A stretch of 64,000 nt of DNA from Duganella sp. Root336D2 (lineage in GTDB: Bacteria > Pseudomonadota > Gammaproteobacteria > Burkholderiales > Burkholderiaceae_D), in contig NZ_LMDB01000038.1 of NCBI RefSeq assembly GCF_001425005.1, positions 1,094 to 65,093 on the forward strand, in the 5' to 3' direction. Each line of letters opens with the position of its first letter. Position 1 is the stretch's first letter. The position numbers were made by a program, and so were the translations under genes. Below the pieces are notes generated by a model that saw only the letters and a program-made list of their open reading frames with translations, did no database searches and was not told the origin of the DNA. Shown here piece after piece: positions 55,963 to 64,000 of the stretch.

Positions 55963-57609
55963 ATGCAAAATGTTTACTTAGTTGGATTGATGGGGGCGGG
56001 CAAGACGACCATAGGTCGCCAGCTCGCCCGCAAGCTGGGCTTGCGGTTTGTCGATTCCGATCATGAAATCGAAAGCCGTACCGGGGCCTCCATCCCCTGG
56101 ATTTTCGAGATCGAAGGTGAACCCGCCTTTCGCCGGCGCGAAGCGGAAGTCATCCGCGAACTGACCAGCCAGCAGGGCCTGGTGCTGGCCACCGGCGGCG
56201 GCGCCATCCTCAATGAAGCCAGCCGTGCCCTGCTGCAGGAACGCGGCACCGTCATCTACCTGCGCGCGTCGATCAACTCGATCCTGGCGCGCACCGCGCA
56301 CGACAAGAACCGGCCCCTGCTTCAAACGTCCGATCCCCGCAAAAAACTCGAAGAACTGCTGGCGCAGCGCGAACCGCTGTACATGGACATGGCCGACCTG
56401 GTCATCGACACCGGCCGCCCTAACGTACAATCGATGGTCCAGAACATCATCAACCAGCTCGACGCGCTGGCCTGCCAGGCCGCGCCCAATTGCGTGACCA
56501 AGGCACAAGCCGCCATGAACGAACAAACCAATATCCTGCTCAACGTCGACCTGGCCGAGCGCAGCTACCCGATCGTCATCGGCCCTGCGCTGCTGGAAGA
56601 CGCCAGCCTGCTGGCCAAATACGTGGGCGGCAAGAAGGTCGCCATCATCTCCAACGATACGGTGGCGCCGCTGTACATGGAACGCGTGCGCGCGCCGCTG
56701 GCGGCGGCCGGCAAGGAAGTGATCGAAGTGGTGCTGCCGGACGGTGAAGAGCACAAGCACTGGGAATCGCTGATGAAGGTGTTCGATGCCCTGCTGGCCG
56801 GCAAGGCCGACCGCAAGACCACCCTGGTGGCGCTGGGCGGCGGCGTGATCGGCGACATGACCGGCTACGCCGCCGCCTCTTATATGCGCGGGGTGGACTT
56901 CGTGCAGGTGCCGACCACCTTGCTGTCGCAGGTCGATTCCTCGGTGGGCGGCAAGACCGGCATCAACCACCCGCTGGGCAAGAACATGATCGGCGCCTTC
57001 TACCAGCCGAAGGCGGTGATTGCCGATACCGCCACGCTGGAAACCCTGCCGGTGCGCGAACTGTCGGCCGGCCTGGCGGAAGTGATCAAGTACGGCTGCA
57101 TCATCGACGTGCCGTTCTTCGAATGGATCGAAGCGAACATGGGGCTGCTGATGGCACGCGACAAGGGCGCGCTGGCGTATGCCATCGCCCGTTCCTGTGA
57201 AATCAAGGCCGACGTGGTGCACCAGGACGAACGCGAAGGCGGCCTGCGCGCGATCCTGAATTTTGGCCACACCTTCGGCCACGCCATCGAGGCGGGCATG
57301 GGCTACGGCGCCTGGCTGCACGGCGAGGCAGTCGGCTGCGGCATGGTGATGGCGGCCGACTTGTCGCAGCGCCTGGGCTTCATCGACAACGCTACGGTGG
57401 AACGCATCCGCGACCTGGTGGCTGCAGCCGGCCTGCCGATCGTGGCGCCGGACCTGGGCAGCGAGCGCTGGCTTGAGCTGATGGAAGTGGACAAGAAAAA
57501 CGAGGGCGGGGCAATCAAGTTCATCCTGCTCGAACCGCTGGGCAAAGCCCGCATCACGAGCGCGCCGCAAGACCTGCTGCTGCAAACCCTGGCCGCCTGC
57601 ACCGAGTAA
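55963..57609 (+). CDS. aroKB: Shikimate kinase / 3-dehydroquinate synthase in one reading frame
   Basis: 548 residues with no stop between the two enzymes. Residues 1 to about 172 are AroK: Walker A GLMGAGKTT at 8-16, FVDSDHEIE, and the GGGA loop. After a short linker, residues 185-548 are AroB: GGGVIGDMTGYAAASYMRG, SSVGGKTGINHPLGKN, and the metal site with GHTFGHAIE and LHGEA. They catalyse steps 5 and 2 of the shikimate pathway. An ATG at 56515 (residue 185) could start AroB alone, with only a weak AAGG before it, so two products or a fusion are both possible. Confidence 0.9.
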   Translation: MQNVYLVGLMGAGKTTIGRQLARKLGLRFVDSDHEIESRTGASIPWIFEIEGEPAFRRREAEVIRELTSQQGLVLATGGGAILNEASRALLQERGTVIYLRASINSILARTAHDKNRPLLQTSDPRKKLEELLAQREPLYMDMADLVIDTGRPNVQSMVQNIINQLDALACQAAPNCVTKAQAAMNEQTNILLNVDLAERSYPIVIGPALLEDASLLAKYVGGKKVAIISNDTVAPLYMERVRAPLAAAGKEVIEVVLPDGEEHKHWESLMKVFDALLAGKADRKTTLVALGGGVIGDMTGYAAASYMRGVDFVQVPTTLLSQVDSSVGGKTGINHPLGKNMIGAFYQPKAVIADTATLETLPVRELSAGLAEVIKYGCIIDVPFFEWIEANMGLLMARDKGALAYAIARSCEIKADVVHQDEREGGLRAILNFGHTFGHAIEAGMGYGAWLHGEAVGCGMVMAADLSQRLGFIDNATVERIRDLVAAAGLPIVAPDLGSERWLELMEVDKKNEGGAIKFILLEPLGKARITSAPQDLLLQTLAACTE

Positions 57610-57610
57610 T

Positions 57611-58741
57611 ATGGAAGAGACGCTCGCCCCCTACGCAGCACATTCTGACCTGGGGCGCGGCCGCCGCTTCCCGGAAACGCCGCACGCTTCGCGTTCGCAG
57701 TTCCAGCGCGACCGCGACCGCATCATCCATTCCACCGCCTTCCGCCGGCTCGAATACAAGACCCAGGTCTTCCTCAACCACGAAGGAGACCTGTTCCGCA
57801 CCCGCCTGACGCACAGCCTGGAGGTGGCCCAGATCGGTCGCTCGCTGGCGCGCAACCTGCGCCTGAACGAAGACCTGGTGGAAGCCATCGCGCTGGCACA
57901 CGACCTGGGCCACACGCCGTTCGGCCATGTGGGCCAGGATGTGCTGCACGAATGCATGAAGGAGCACGGCGGCTTCGAGCACAACCTGCAAAGCCTGCGC
58001 GTGGTCGACTTGTTGGAAGAGCAGTATGGCGCTTTCGACGGCTTGAACCTGATGTTCGAAACGCGCGAAGGCATCCTGAAGCACTGCTCGGTGAATAATG
58101 CCCGCCTGCTGGGCGATGTGGCGCAGCGCTTCCTCGACAAGACCCAGCCTTCGCTGGAAGCCCAGTTGACCAACCTGGCCGACGAAATCGCCTACAACAG
58201 CCATGACATCGACGACGGCTTGCGCTCCGGCCTGATCTCCATCGCGCAGCTGGAACAGGTGGATTTCTTCGGCCGCCTGTGGCGCGAGGTGCAGGCCGCC
58301 CATCCGGGACTGGCCGGCCGCCGCGCCATCTACGAAACCCTGCGCCGCCTGATCACCGCGCTGGCGGACGATCTGATCGCCACCTCGCAAGACCGCATTG
58401 CCGCGCACGGCCCGCAAAGCATCGAGCAGGTACGCGCGGCACCGCCGCTGATCCGCTTCTCCGACCGGATGCGCAAGGATGCCAGCGAGCTCAAGCGCTT
58501 CCTGCACGAAAACCTGTACCGCCATTTCAAGGTGAACCGCATGCGCGTCAAGGCCAGCCGCATGGTGCGCGAGCTGTATGAAGCGTTTGCCTGCGACCCT
58601 TCGCTGCTGCCGCCTGATTACCGCACTGAACGCGGCGACGCCAGCGGCCAGGCGCGCCGCGTGGCCGACTACATTGCCGGCATGACCGACCGCTACGCGA
58701 TTGCCGAACACCGCCGCATCTATTCGCTGGACAATCTCTAG
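57611..58741 (+). CDS. dgt: dGTP triphosphohydrolase-like HD-domain protein
   Basis: 376 residues of the deoxyguanosinetriphosphate triphosphohydrolase-like family. The HD metal residues are in TRLTHSLEVAQIG and IALAHDLGHTPFGH, with a later Asp in YNSHDIDDG. The N-terminus SRSQFQRDRDRIIHSTAFRR is typical. It hydrolyses dNTPs to nucleoside and triphosphate. It follows aroKB after one base, a common order in Burkholderiales. Confidence 0.94.
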   Translation: MEETLAPYAAHSDLGRGRRFPETPHASRSQFQRDRDRIIHSTAFRRLEYKTQVFLNHEGDLFRTRLTHSLEVAQIGRSLARNLRLNEDLVEAIALAHDLGHTPFGHVGQDVLHECMKEHGGFEHNLQSLRVVDLLEEQYGAFDGLNLMFETREGILKHCSVNNARLLGDVAQRFLDKTQPSLEAQLTNLADEIAYNSHDIDDGLRSGLISIAQLEQVDFFGRLWREVQAAHPGLAGRRAIYETLRRLITALADDLIATSQDRIAAHGPQSIEQVRAAPPLIRFSDRMRKDASELKRFLHENLYRHFKVNRMRVKASRMVRELYEAFACDPSLLPPDYRTERGDASGQARRVADYIAGMTDRYAIAEHRRIYSLDNL

Positions 58742-58770
58742 CTTGCATGGCGGCCCGCGCCGGGTTAATC

Positions 58771-58795
58771 TTCTGGCAATCCAACATTGCCAGAA
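58771..58795 (+). promoter_or_regulatory. Hairpin covering the ribosome-binding site of the TMEM175-like gene
   Basis: TTCTGGCAAT (58771-58780) and ATTGCCAGAA (58786-58795) are perfect 10-bp arms around CCAAC. The right arm contains most of the AGAAG Shine-Dalgarno (58792-58796), five bases before the ATG. The structure would hide the ribosome-binding site. Confidence 0.7.
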
Positions 58796-58800
58796 GAATC

Positions 58801-59430
58801 ATGACCGACACCACGCTTGCCCACGGCCCGCAACTCAGCAAACATCGCATCGAAGCCCTGGTCGACGGCATCTTCGCCGTCGCCATGACGCTGCTGGTGA
58901 TCGAGCTGAAACTGCCTGAACACGTACAGGCCAGCAGCAGCGCGGAACTGCTGCATGTGCTGGGCGAACTGGCGCCGACCTTTGGCTCCTGGATCATCAG
59001 CTTCCTGGTGCTGGCCATTTTCTGGGTCGGCAACCACCGCCTCTACAGCCATGTGCGCCACCTCGACGGGCCACTGACGTGGTACACCATCCTGATGCTG
59101 GCCGGGGCCAGCCTGCTGCCGTTTGCATCCGCGGTGAACGGGCGCTTCCTGTCGCAGCTGGCGCAGGCGGTGTATGCGGTCGTGATGACGCTGATGGCCG
59201 TCGGTTCGCTGCTGGTCGCCGCGCGCATCTACCGCCATCCGGAACTGTGTTCGCACCCGATGGACAAGGCGACCTATGCCGGCGTCTGCATCCGCCAGGG
59301 CATCCTGATCGCCGTCGCGGCACTGACCGTGGTGCTGGCTGGCCAGGCGCCAGGGATCGCCAATACCGCCTTCCTGCTGCTGTTCCTGGTCCGCCCTTTG
59401 AGCAAGCTGTTGACGCGCCGGCTGCGTTAA
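58801..59430 (+). CDS. TMEM175-family (DUF1211) potassium channel-like membrane protein
   Basis: 209 residues with six helices. The family signature lies in helix 1: HRIEALVDGIFAVAMTLLVI (residues about 16-35), which holds the F-S/A-x-x-x-T/L filter region of bacterial TMEM175 proteins. Later helices include WIISFLVLAIFWVGNHRLYS. Bacterial homologues form potassium-permeable tetramers. The ATG at 58801 starts at the family N-terminus. It converges on mutY with a 6-bp gap. Confidence 0.87.
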   Translation: MTDTTLAHGPQLSKHRIEALVDGIFAVAMTLLVIELKLPEHVQASSSAELLHVLGELAPTFGSWIISFLVLAIFWVGNHRLYSHVRHLDGPLTWYTILMLAGASLLPFASAVNGRFLSQLAQAVYAVVMTLMAVGSLLVAARIYRHPELCSHPMDKATYAGVCIRQGILIAVAALTVVLAGQAPGIANTAFLLLFLVRPLSKLLTRRLR

Positions 59431-59436
59431 CGGCGG

Positions 59437-60531
59437 TCAGAACATGCGCGCCTGGCCGCGTTCACCCAGCAGGTCGAGCAGGAGTTTCTTGACCGGGGCG
59501 GGCAGGGCGGCGGCGGGGATGGCGGCGGCGCCGAGCCACACATAGCGCTCTTCGCCGGCCATTGCCGCGCGGCTGGCTAGCGTGACCATCAGCGGGTGGA
59601 TGTGCAGCTTGTAGTGGGTGAAGATGTGCACCACCGGCAGCAGGCGCTCCAGCGATTCCATCGTACCGAAAGGCTGCACGGCAGCGGCCACGGCGGCATC
59701 TCCGGGTGCTTCGGCATGCATGGCGTGGCCAGCCAGCTCGGGCAGGGACAGCAGGCCGCCCCAGATGCCGTTCGCAGGGCGCTGTTCCAGCAGCACCTGG
59801 CCGCGATCCACCAGCAGCAGCATGTGCGCCGACTTTTCCGGCGTCGCTTTCTTCGGCTTGCGCACCGGCAGTTCGGCGGTGCGGCCGGTGGCGAAGGCGA
59901 CACAGCGTGCCTGCATCGGGCAGCGCTCGCAGGAAGGGCTGCTGCGCGTGCACAGCGTTGCCCCCATGTCCATCAAACCTTGCGTGTAAGCCTCGATGCC
60001 CTCGGCCGGCGCCAGCGCTTCCGCACGCGCCCACATGGCCTGCTCCGTCTTGCGTTCACCGGGATAGGTGTCGATGCCGAACACGCGTGCGAACACGCGT
60101 TTCACGTTACCGTCCATGATGGCGGCGCGGCGGCCGGCGGAAAACGCCGCAATGGCGGCTGCCGTCGAACGCCCGATGCCAGGCAGTTCAGCCAGCAAGG
60201 CCGGATCGGAGGGGAACTCGCCGCCATACTCCGCCACTACGCGCTGCGCACACTTGTGCAGGTTGCGGGCGCGGGTGTAGTAGCCCAGTCCAGCCCACTG
60301 CGCCATCACGTCTTCAACGGGAGCGGCGGCCAGCGAAGCGAGGGTAGGGAAGCGCTGCAGGAAACGTGCGTAATAACCCAGCACCGCCGATACCTGCGTC
60401 TGTTGCAGCATGATTTCGGACAGCCACACACGGTAGGCATCGCGGGTGTTCTGCCACGGCAGGTCGTGGCGGCCATGTTCTTTCTGCCACGCGACCAGCG
60501 CGGCAGCAAAGCTCGGGTCTTGGTACTGCAA
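59437..60531 (-). CDS. mutY: A/G-specific adenine glycosylase MutY
   Basis: 364 residues. Catalytic region SEIMLQQTQVSAV with the active Glu, helix-hairpin-helix LPGIGRSTAAAI, and Asp in IMDGNVKRVFARV. The 4Fe-4S ligands follow C-x6-C-x2-C-x5-C (CTRSSPSCERCPMQARC). A NUDIX-like C-terminal domain (about 225-364) recognises 8-oxoguanine. It removes A mispaired with 8-oxoG. The start is TTG at 60531, directly after the TAA of the dynamin-like gene, so translation is coupled. It is the last gene of a three-gene operon. Confidence 0.95.
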   Translation of the reverse strand: MQYQDPSFAAALVAWQKEHGRHDLPWQNTRDAYRVWLSEIMLQQTQVSAVLGYYARFLQRFPTLASLAAAPVEDVMAQWAGLGYYTRARNLHKCAQRVVAEYGGEFPSDPALLAELPGIGRSTAAAIAAFSAGRRAAIMDGNVKRVFARVFGIDTYPGERKTEQAMWARAEALAPAEGIEAYTQGLMDMGATLCTRSSPSCERCPMQARCVAFATGRTAELPVRKPKKATPEKSAHMLLLVDRGQVLLEQRPANGIWGGLLSLPELAGHAMHAEAPGDAAVAAAVQPFGTMESLERLLPVVHIFTHYKLHIHPLMVTLASRAAMAGEERYVWLGAAAIPAAALPAPVKKLLLDLLGERGQARMF

Positions 60532-62460
60532 TTACGCCGCTGCCTCCAGCACTACATTCTCGGCTGAGATGGCGTCGCTGATGGCGGCGGCCAGTGCAGC
60601 CAGCTTGGCCTTCTGCGCTTCCAGTTCGGCCTGGGTGGTTTCGAAGGCTTCGATCTTCTGCTCCAGCGTATCGGTTGCATCGTGGATGCGCGCGATCGAT
60701 TGCTGGCGATGCTTGAGCTGCTCCTTGTGCTGGCGGATCTGCGCTTCCAGCGGCGCCATGATCACCTTCAGCCAGGCATCGGTGTCGGCATTGGCGGCCT
60801 TGAAGCAGCGCTTGACAGCCGACGCCACGGAATCGAAGAAGCGCTCCATCAGCACCACGCGCGAAGTGGTCAGCATGACGGCGGTACCGAACTGCTTTTC
60901 GTAGATGCCGTGGGCTTCGTTGATCTCGTCGCGGTATTTGGCCAGCGAGAAGGTCATCGGCATCGGCAAGGTCAGGCCGTGCTCCGCCGAGAACTTCTTG
61001 TACATGGTTTCCATCATGCTGCGGATCTCTTCGATCTTGCGCTCCGATTCATCCAGGTTGGCGTGGATGCTGTCGAAGTAAATCTTGATCGCATCGCGCA
61101 GGCCGGTGGTGAAGCGGCTGTTCTGCATTTCCGAACGGGCCTTGACCAGGTTGTCGCGCAGGATGCCCATGCCCAGGCTGGAATACAGCTCGGTGGACAG
61201 GCGGGTGAACACCGCGCGCGTCGCCTGCAGCTTGAACAGGCTTTCGTCGAATTCCTTCTTCTCGGCTTCGACGCGGCGCGCCATGTGCGCAATCACCGAC
61301 TGGTTCTTGCCGCGCAATCCTTTCAGTTCCAGCAACTGCTCGACGATGCCGCGCGTCTTGGCCGACAGCGCCGCATACTGGGCGCCGCTCAGCGCTGCCA
61401 GCTCGCCACCGAGGCGGCGGCGGATGATGTCCTTGCGCGCAGGGATCAGCTCGTTGAACAGCGCGCTTTCGAGCTGCTTCATGCGGCTCTTGTGCACCAG
61501 TTCATGGTCGCCGGTGATCTTGCCCAGCAGCGCCTTTTGCGCCGAGACCGGGAACACCTGGCGCGCGTCGAGGCCCAGCATATGGGCTGCGTGCTCGCGC
61601 TGGCGCGCGATGGCCGCTTCAATTTCTTCTTCGGTGCGCAGCGGATCCCACATGGAGTCGATCTTGTTCAGCACGACCATGCGGCCGGCGCCGTTGCCGA
61701 TATGGGTGCGCCACACTTCGATATCGCTCTTGGTGACACCGGTATCGGCGGCCAGGATGAACAGTACTGCGTGCGCATGCGGGATCATGTTCAGCGTCAG
61801 TTCCGGCTCGGTACCGATGGCGTTCAGCCCTGGCGTATCAAGGATCACCAGGCCCTGCTTCAGCAGCGGGTGCGGGAAGTTGATGATGGCGTGGCGCCAC
61901 TGCGAAATCTCGACCAGGCCGTTGTTGTCCAGCGTGGCTCCCATGTCGGGATCGTTCTCGTCGTACAGGCCGTAGCGCTTGGCTTCTTCCACCGGCACGT
62001 GGCGGGTCAGGCTGACTTGCTTGAACACTTCCTGCATATGTTCCGCTGAATCGAGCTGCAGCGGCAGCATGGTCCAGGCGTGCGGATCGTCGCGGTAATC
62101 GCTGGTCGACAGGTTTTCGGCGCGGGTTTCGATCGGCAGCAGGCGGATGCAGGCGGGGTAGGCCGCGTCGTACATCAGCTCGGTCGGGCACATGGTGGTG
62201 CGGCCGGCTGCCGATGGCAGGATGCGCTGGCCGAAATCGGCGAAGAAGATCGAATTGATCAGTTCAGATTTGCCGCGCGAAAATTCCGCCACAAAGGCCA
62301 CCGACAACTTGTCGTCGGCCAGTTTGGACAGCGTTTGCGCCAGGCGCTGCTCAGTCGCGGCGTCGGACAGATCGGCCTGCACGATCCAGTCCCGATAGTT
62401 TGCGACAGCGCCCATGACGCCTTGGCGCCATTGGCTATATTGTTCCAGGTCCCGTACCAT
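60532..62460 (-). CDS. Dynamin-like GTPase
   Basis: 642 residues. The large GTPase domain has P-loop EFSRGKSELIN (GKS at 63-65), switch TTMCPTEL (88-95), DTPGLNAIG and NKID. A long helical region follows (about 340-640) with LRGKNQSVIAHMARRVEAEK. The C-terminal coiled coil is rich in Gln, Glu and Lys (IRQHKEQLKHRQQSIARIHD). No membrane helix is obvious, so any membrane contact would be by a loop. The first Gly of the usual GxFSRGKS is Ala here. It lies between mutM and mutY on one transcript. Function is unknown. Confidence 0.9.
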   Translation of the reverse strand: MVRDLEQYSQWRQGVMGAVANYRDWIVQADLSDAATEQRLAQTLSKLADDKLSVAFVAEFSRGKSELINSIFFADFGQRILPSAAGRTTMCPTELMYDAAYPACIRLLPIETRAENLSTSDYRDDPHAWTMLPLQLDSAEHMQEVFKQVSLTRHVPVEEAKRYGLYDENDPDMGATLDNNGLVEISQWRHAIINFPHPLLKQGLVILDTPGLNAIGTEPELTLNMIPHAHAVLFILAADTGVTKSDIEVWRTHIGNGAGRMVVLNKIDSMWDPLRTEEEIEAAIARQREHAAHMLGLDARQVFPVSAQKALLGKITGDHELVHKSRMKQLESALFNELIPARKDIIRRRLGGELAALSGAQYAALSAKTRGIVEQLLELKGLRGKNQSVIAHMARRVEAEKKEFDESLFKLQATRAVFTRLSTELYSSLGMGILRDNLVKARSEMQNSRFTTGLRDAIKIYFDSIHANLDESERKIEEIRSMMETMYKKFSAEHGLTLPMPMTFSLAKYRDEINEAHGIYEKQFGTAVMLTTSRVVLMERFFDSVASAVKRCFKAANADTDAWLKVIMAPLEAQIRQHKEQLKHRQQSIARIHDATDTLEQKIEAFETTQAELEAQKAKLAALAAAISDAISAENVVLEAAA

Positions 62461-62470
62461 TAGCTTCTCG

Positions 62471-63304
62471 TTATTTCTGGCAATTTACACAATAAAATGT
62501 TGATCTTTGGCCCTGCTTGATCTGGCGCACAGGCGCGCCGCAACAACGGCAAGGCACACCAGCACGATCATAGACGAAATATGTCTGTTGGAAATACCCT
62601 GATTGCCCATTTACCCCGATAAAGTCGCGCAAAGTGCTGCCTCCTTGCACAATTGCCTCAGCCAGCACGTCGCGGATGGCCTGCGCCAGCCGGTCGTAGC
62701 GGGCTGCGCTGATGCGGTTGGCAGCCGTTTTCGGGTTGATCCCGGCGCGAAACAGGCTTTCAGAGCAGTAGATATTGCCCACTCCGACCACGATATCGCC
62801 CGCCATCAGGACCTGCTTGACAGCCGCGCTGCGGCTGCGCGTTTGCTCAAACAGCAGCTTGCCGGTAAAGGCCGGGCCCAAAGGCTCCACGCCCAGGCCG
62901 CGCAGCAGCATATGCTGTTCCAGTTCGCCATCTTGCATGGAATGCCACAGCACGGCGCCGAAGCGGCGCGGATCGGTCAGGCGCAGCACATGCTTGCCGT
63001 CGGTGCCTTCCACCATCATGTCGAAATGATCATGTTTTTCCGGCGGGATGCCAGTCGGCAGCACGCGCAGGTGGCCGCTCATGCCCAAGTGGATGATCAG
63101 CGTGCCATGTTCGAACTGCAGCAGCAGGTACTTGCCGCGGCGATCGGTCGACCCGACGCGGCGCCCGGCCAGCAGGGCCGGCAAGTCGTCCGGGAACGGC
63201 CAGCGCAAGCCGTCGCGGCGCAGCACCACGTCGCGCACGATACGGCCTTCGATATGGGGTGCGACACCGCGCCGGGTCACTTCTACTTCTGGTAATTCAG
63301 GCAT
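62471..63304 (-). CDS. mutM: Formamidopyrimidine-DNA glycosylase MutM (Fpg)
   Basis: 277 residues. N-terminal catalytic Pro2-Glu3 in MPELPEVEV, Lys in RRGKYLLLQF, helix-two-turn-helix VVGVGNIYCSESLF, and the C-terminal zinc finger with CRCCG and YCVNCQK. It excises 8-oxoG opposite C. It is the first gene of the mutM-dynamin-mutY operon, with a 10-bp gap to the next gene. It is divergent from the TPR lipoprotein gene. Confidence 0.96.
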   Translation of the reverse strand: MPELPEVEVTRRGVAPHIEGRIVRDVVLRRDGLRWPFPDDLPALLAGRRVGSTDRRGKYLLLQFEHGTLIIHLGMSGHLRVLPTGIPPEKHDHFDMMVEGTDGKHVLRLTDPRRFGAVLWHSMQDGELEQHMLLRGLGVEPLGPAFTGKLLFEQTRSRSAAVKQVLMAGDIVVGVGNIYCSESLFRAGINPKTAANRISAARYDRLAQAIRDVLAEAIVQGGSTLRDFIGVNGQSGYFQQTYFVYDRAGVPCRCCGAPVRQIKQGQRSTFYCVNCQK

Positions 63305-63367
63305 GAGGGTGGTTTCTTGCGGGTTGGCGTAGAATCAAGTCTTGAGCCCGATTTGCAGGATCTTCCT

Positions 63368-64000
63368 TTGAAAAACGCATTCGCCATTGTAACCCTGTCG
63401 GCCCTCGTGTCCGCCTGCGCAGTCGTGCCACCGGAACAGGCTGCAGCCGAACCCGCAACGCCAACTGTCGCGCCGGCCGCACCTTCTGCCGACGCCGTTG
63501 CCAAGGCCGCTCCAGCCGACGAAAAGCTGCCCAACGTTGAACTGACCAGCGATTTATTCTACAAGCTGACCAAGGCCGAACTCGATTTCAAGCGCGGCCA
63601 GTGGCAAAGCGCTTATGTGACGATGATGGTGCTGGCGCAGCAGACGCGCGATCCGCGCCTGGCGCGCCGCGCTTCCGAGATGGCACTGTCGTCCAAGCAG
63701 GGTAATGAAGCGCTGGCGGCGATCCGGCTGTGGCGCGAACTGGCGCCTGAATCCGAAGAAGCGGCGCAGTACTTCCTCGGCTTTGCCGTGCTGGGCGATG
63801 ACCTGGGCGAAGCGGAAACCCTGTTCGCGCAGCGCCTGCAAGCCGCCGCGCCAACCGGCCGCCCGCTGCTGATGTTCCAGATGCAGCAATTCCTGCTGCG
63901 GGCGAAAGACAAGGCCGCCGCGTTCGCGCTGATGGAGCGCGTGCTGAAGCCTTACCTGAACACGCAGGAGGCCCACCTGGTGCTGGCGCAAGGCGCCCAC
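63368..64000 (+). CDS. TPR-containing lipoprotein (5' part)
   Basis: The frame opens with TTG at 63368, seven bases after AGGA, and runs off the window with 211 codons visible. The signal peptide ends in the lipobox LVSAC (VTLSALVSACAVV). A Pro/Ala-rich linker follows, then helical repeats (LDFKRGQWQSAYVTMMVLAQ, AAQYFLGFAVLGDDLGEAET) like tetratricopeptides. In related bacteria a TPR lipoprotein precedes lolB-ispE-prs at this spot. That context is recalled, not visible here. Probably an outer-membrane lipoprotein of unknown role. Confidence 0.8.
   Translation, partial: MKNAFAIVTLSALVSACAVVPPEQAAAEPATPTVAPAAPSADAVAKAAPADEKLPNVELTSDLFYKLTKAELDFKRGQWQSAYVTMMVLAQQTRDPRLARRASEMALSSKQGNEALAAIRLWRELAPESEEAAQYFLGFAVLGDDLGEAETLFAQRLQAAAPTGRPLLMFQMQQFLLRAKDKAAAFALMERVLKPYLNTQEAHLVLAQGAH

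Noticed and set aside
1..64000. tRNA, rRNA, CRISPR array, insertion sequence or prophage genes
   Set aside because: Reading both strands, I saw no cloverleaf, no regularly spaced repeats and no transposase, integrase or phage proteins. A tRNAscan and an IS search would be decisive.

Overview
This window is a GC-rich stretch of chromosome from a Betaproteobacterium of the Burkholderiales, most likely Oxalobacteraceae close to Massilia, Duganella or Telluria. The genus is an inference from gene order and protein flavour. Supporting signs are a PEP-CTERM exported protein, System II cytochrome c maturation (ResB/CcsA), the ponA/pilMNOPQ/aroK-aroB arrangement, an lptM-lysA pair divergent from cyaY, and ribosomal genes that use CCA for proline and CGT for arginine far more than their neighbours. 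I see no tRNA, rRNA, CRISPR array, transposase, integrase or prophage genes.

Layout. Positions 1-530 hold the end of tuf and rpsJ, which is closed by a strong terminator. From about 590 to 9100 there is an accessory island where rplC would normally follow: a small lipoprotein, creB-creC, a DUF2233 exported protein, creD, two uncharacterised genes, and on the minus strand a DUF2784 membrane protein, a GH43 arabinanase with a ricin-type lectin domain, and a PEP-CTERM protein. From 9161 the rest of the ribosomal supercluster runs to 23387: rplC to rpsQ, rplN to rpsK with secY, infA and rpmJ, then rpsD, rpoA and rplQ. It is broken at 14021-14269, 20863-21098, 21723-21825 and 22804-22991 by gaps that carry hairpins and candidate promoters.

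Positions 23500-37450 hold dsbD, two paralogous lipoproteins flanking a Spy/CpxP-like gene, a two-component system co-transcribed with an RND efflux adaptor and pump, a TonB-like zinc-ribbon membrane protein, and a sodium:solute symporter. Positions 37451-45512 hold hemB-yihA (minus), cytochrome c4, resB-ccsA, a broken uncharacterised gene, and msrP-msrQ. A palindromic, MITE-like element sits right at the end of msrQ. Then come lysA-lptM (minus), cyaY and ponA (minus), the divergent pilMNOPQ operon with a Big_1-type lipoprotein behind it, an in-frame aroK-aroB fusion, dgt, and a TMEM175-type channel with a hairpin over its ribosome-binding site. The minus-strand operon mutM - dynamin-like GTPase - mutY follows, then the start of a TPR lipoprotein.

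Several functional links are visible. dsbD, cytochrome c4 and resB-ccsA together cover reductant supply, a substrate and haem attachment for cytochrome c. msrPQ repairs oxidised periplasmic methionines, and mutM/mutY handle 8-oxoguanine. creBC lies next to two genes that share nearly the same 65-bp promoter module, which suggests a local Cre regulon. The strongest leads for new biology are that shared module with its DUF2233 target, the dynamin-like GTPase inside the mutM-mutY operon, the split ribosomal supercluster with its structured leaders, and the palindromic elements at 6821, 28349, 45519 and 58771.
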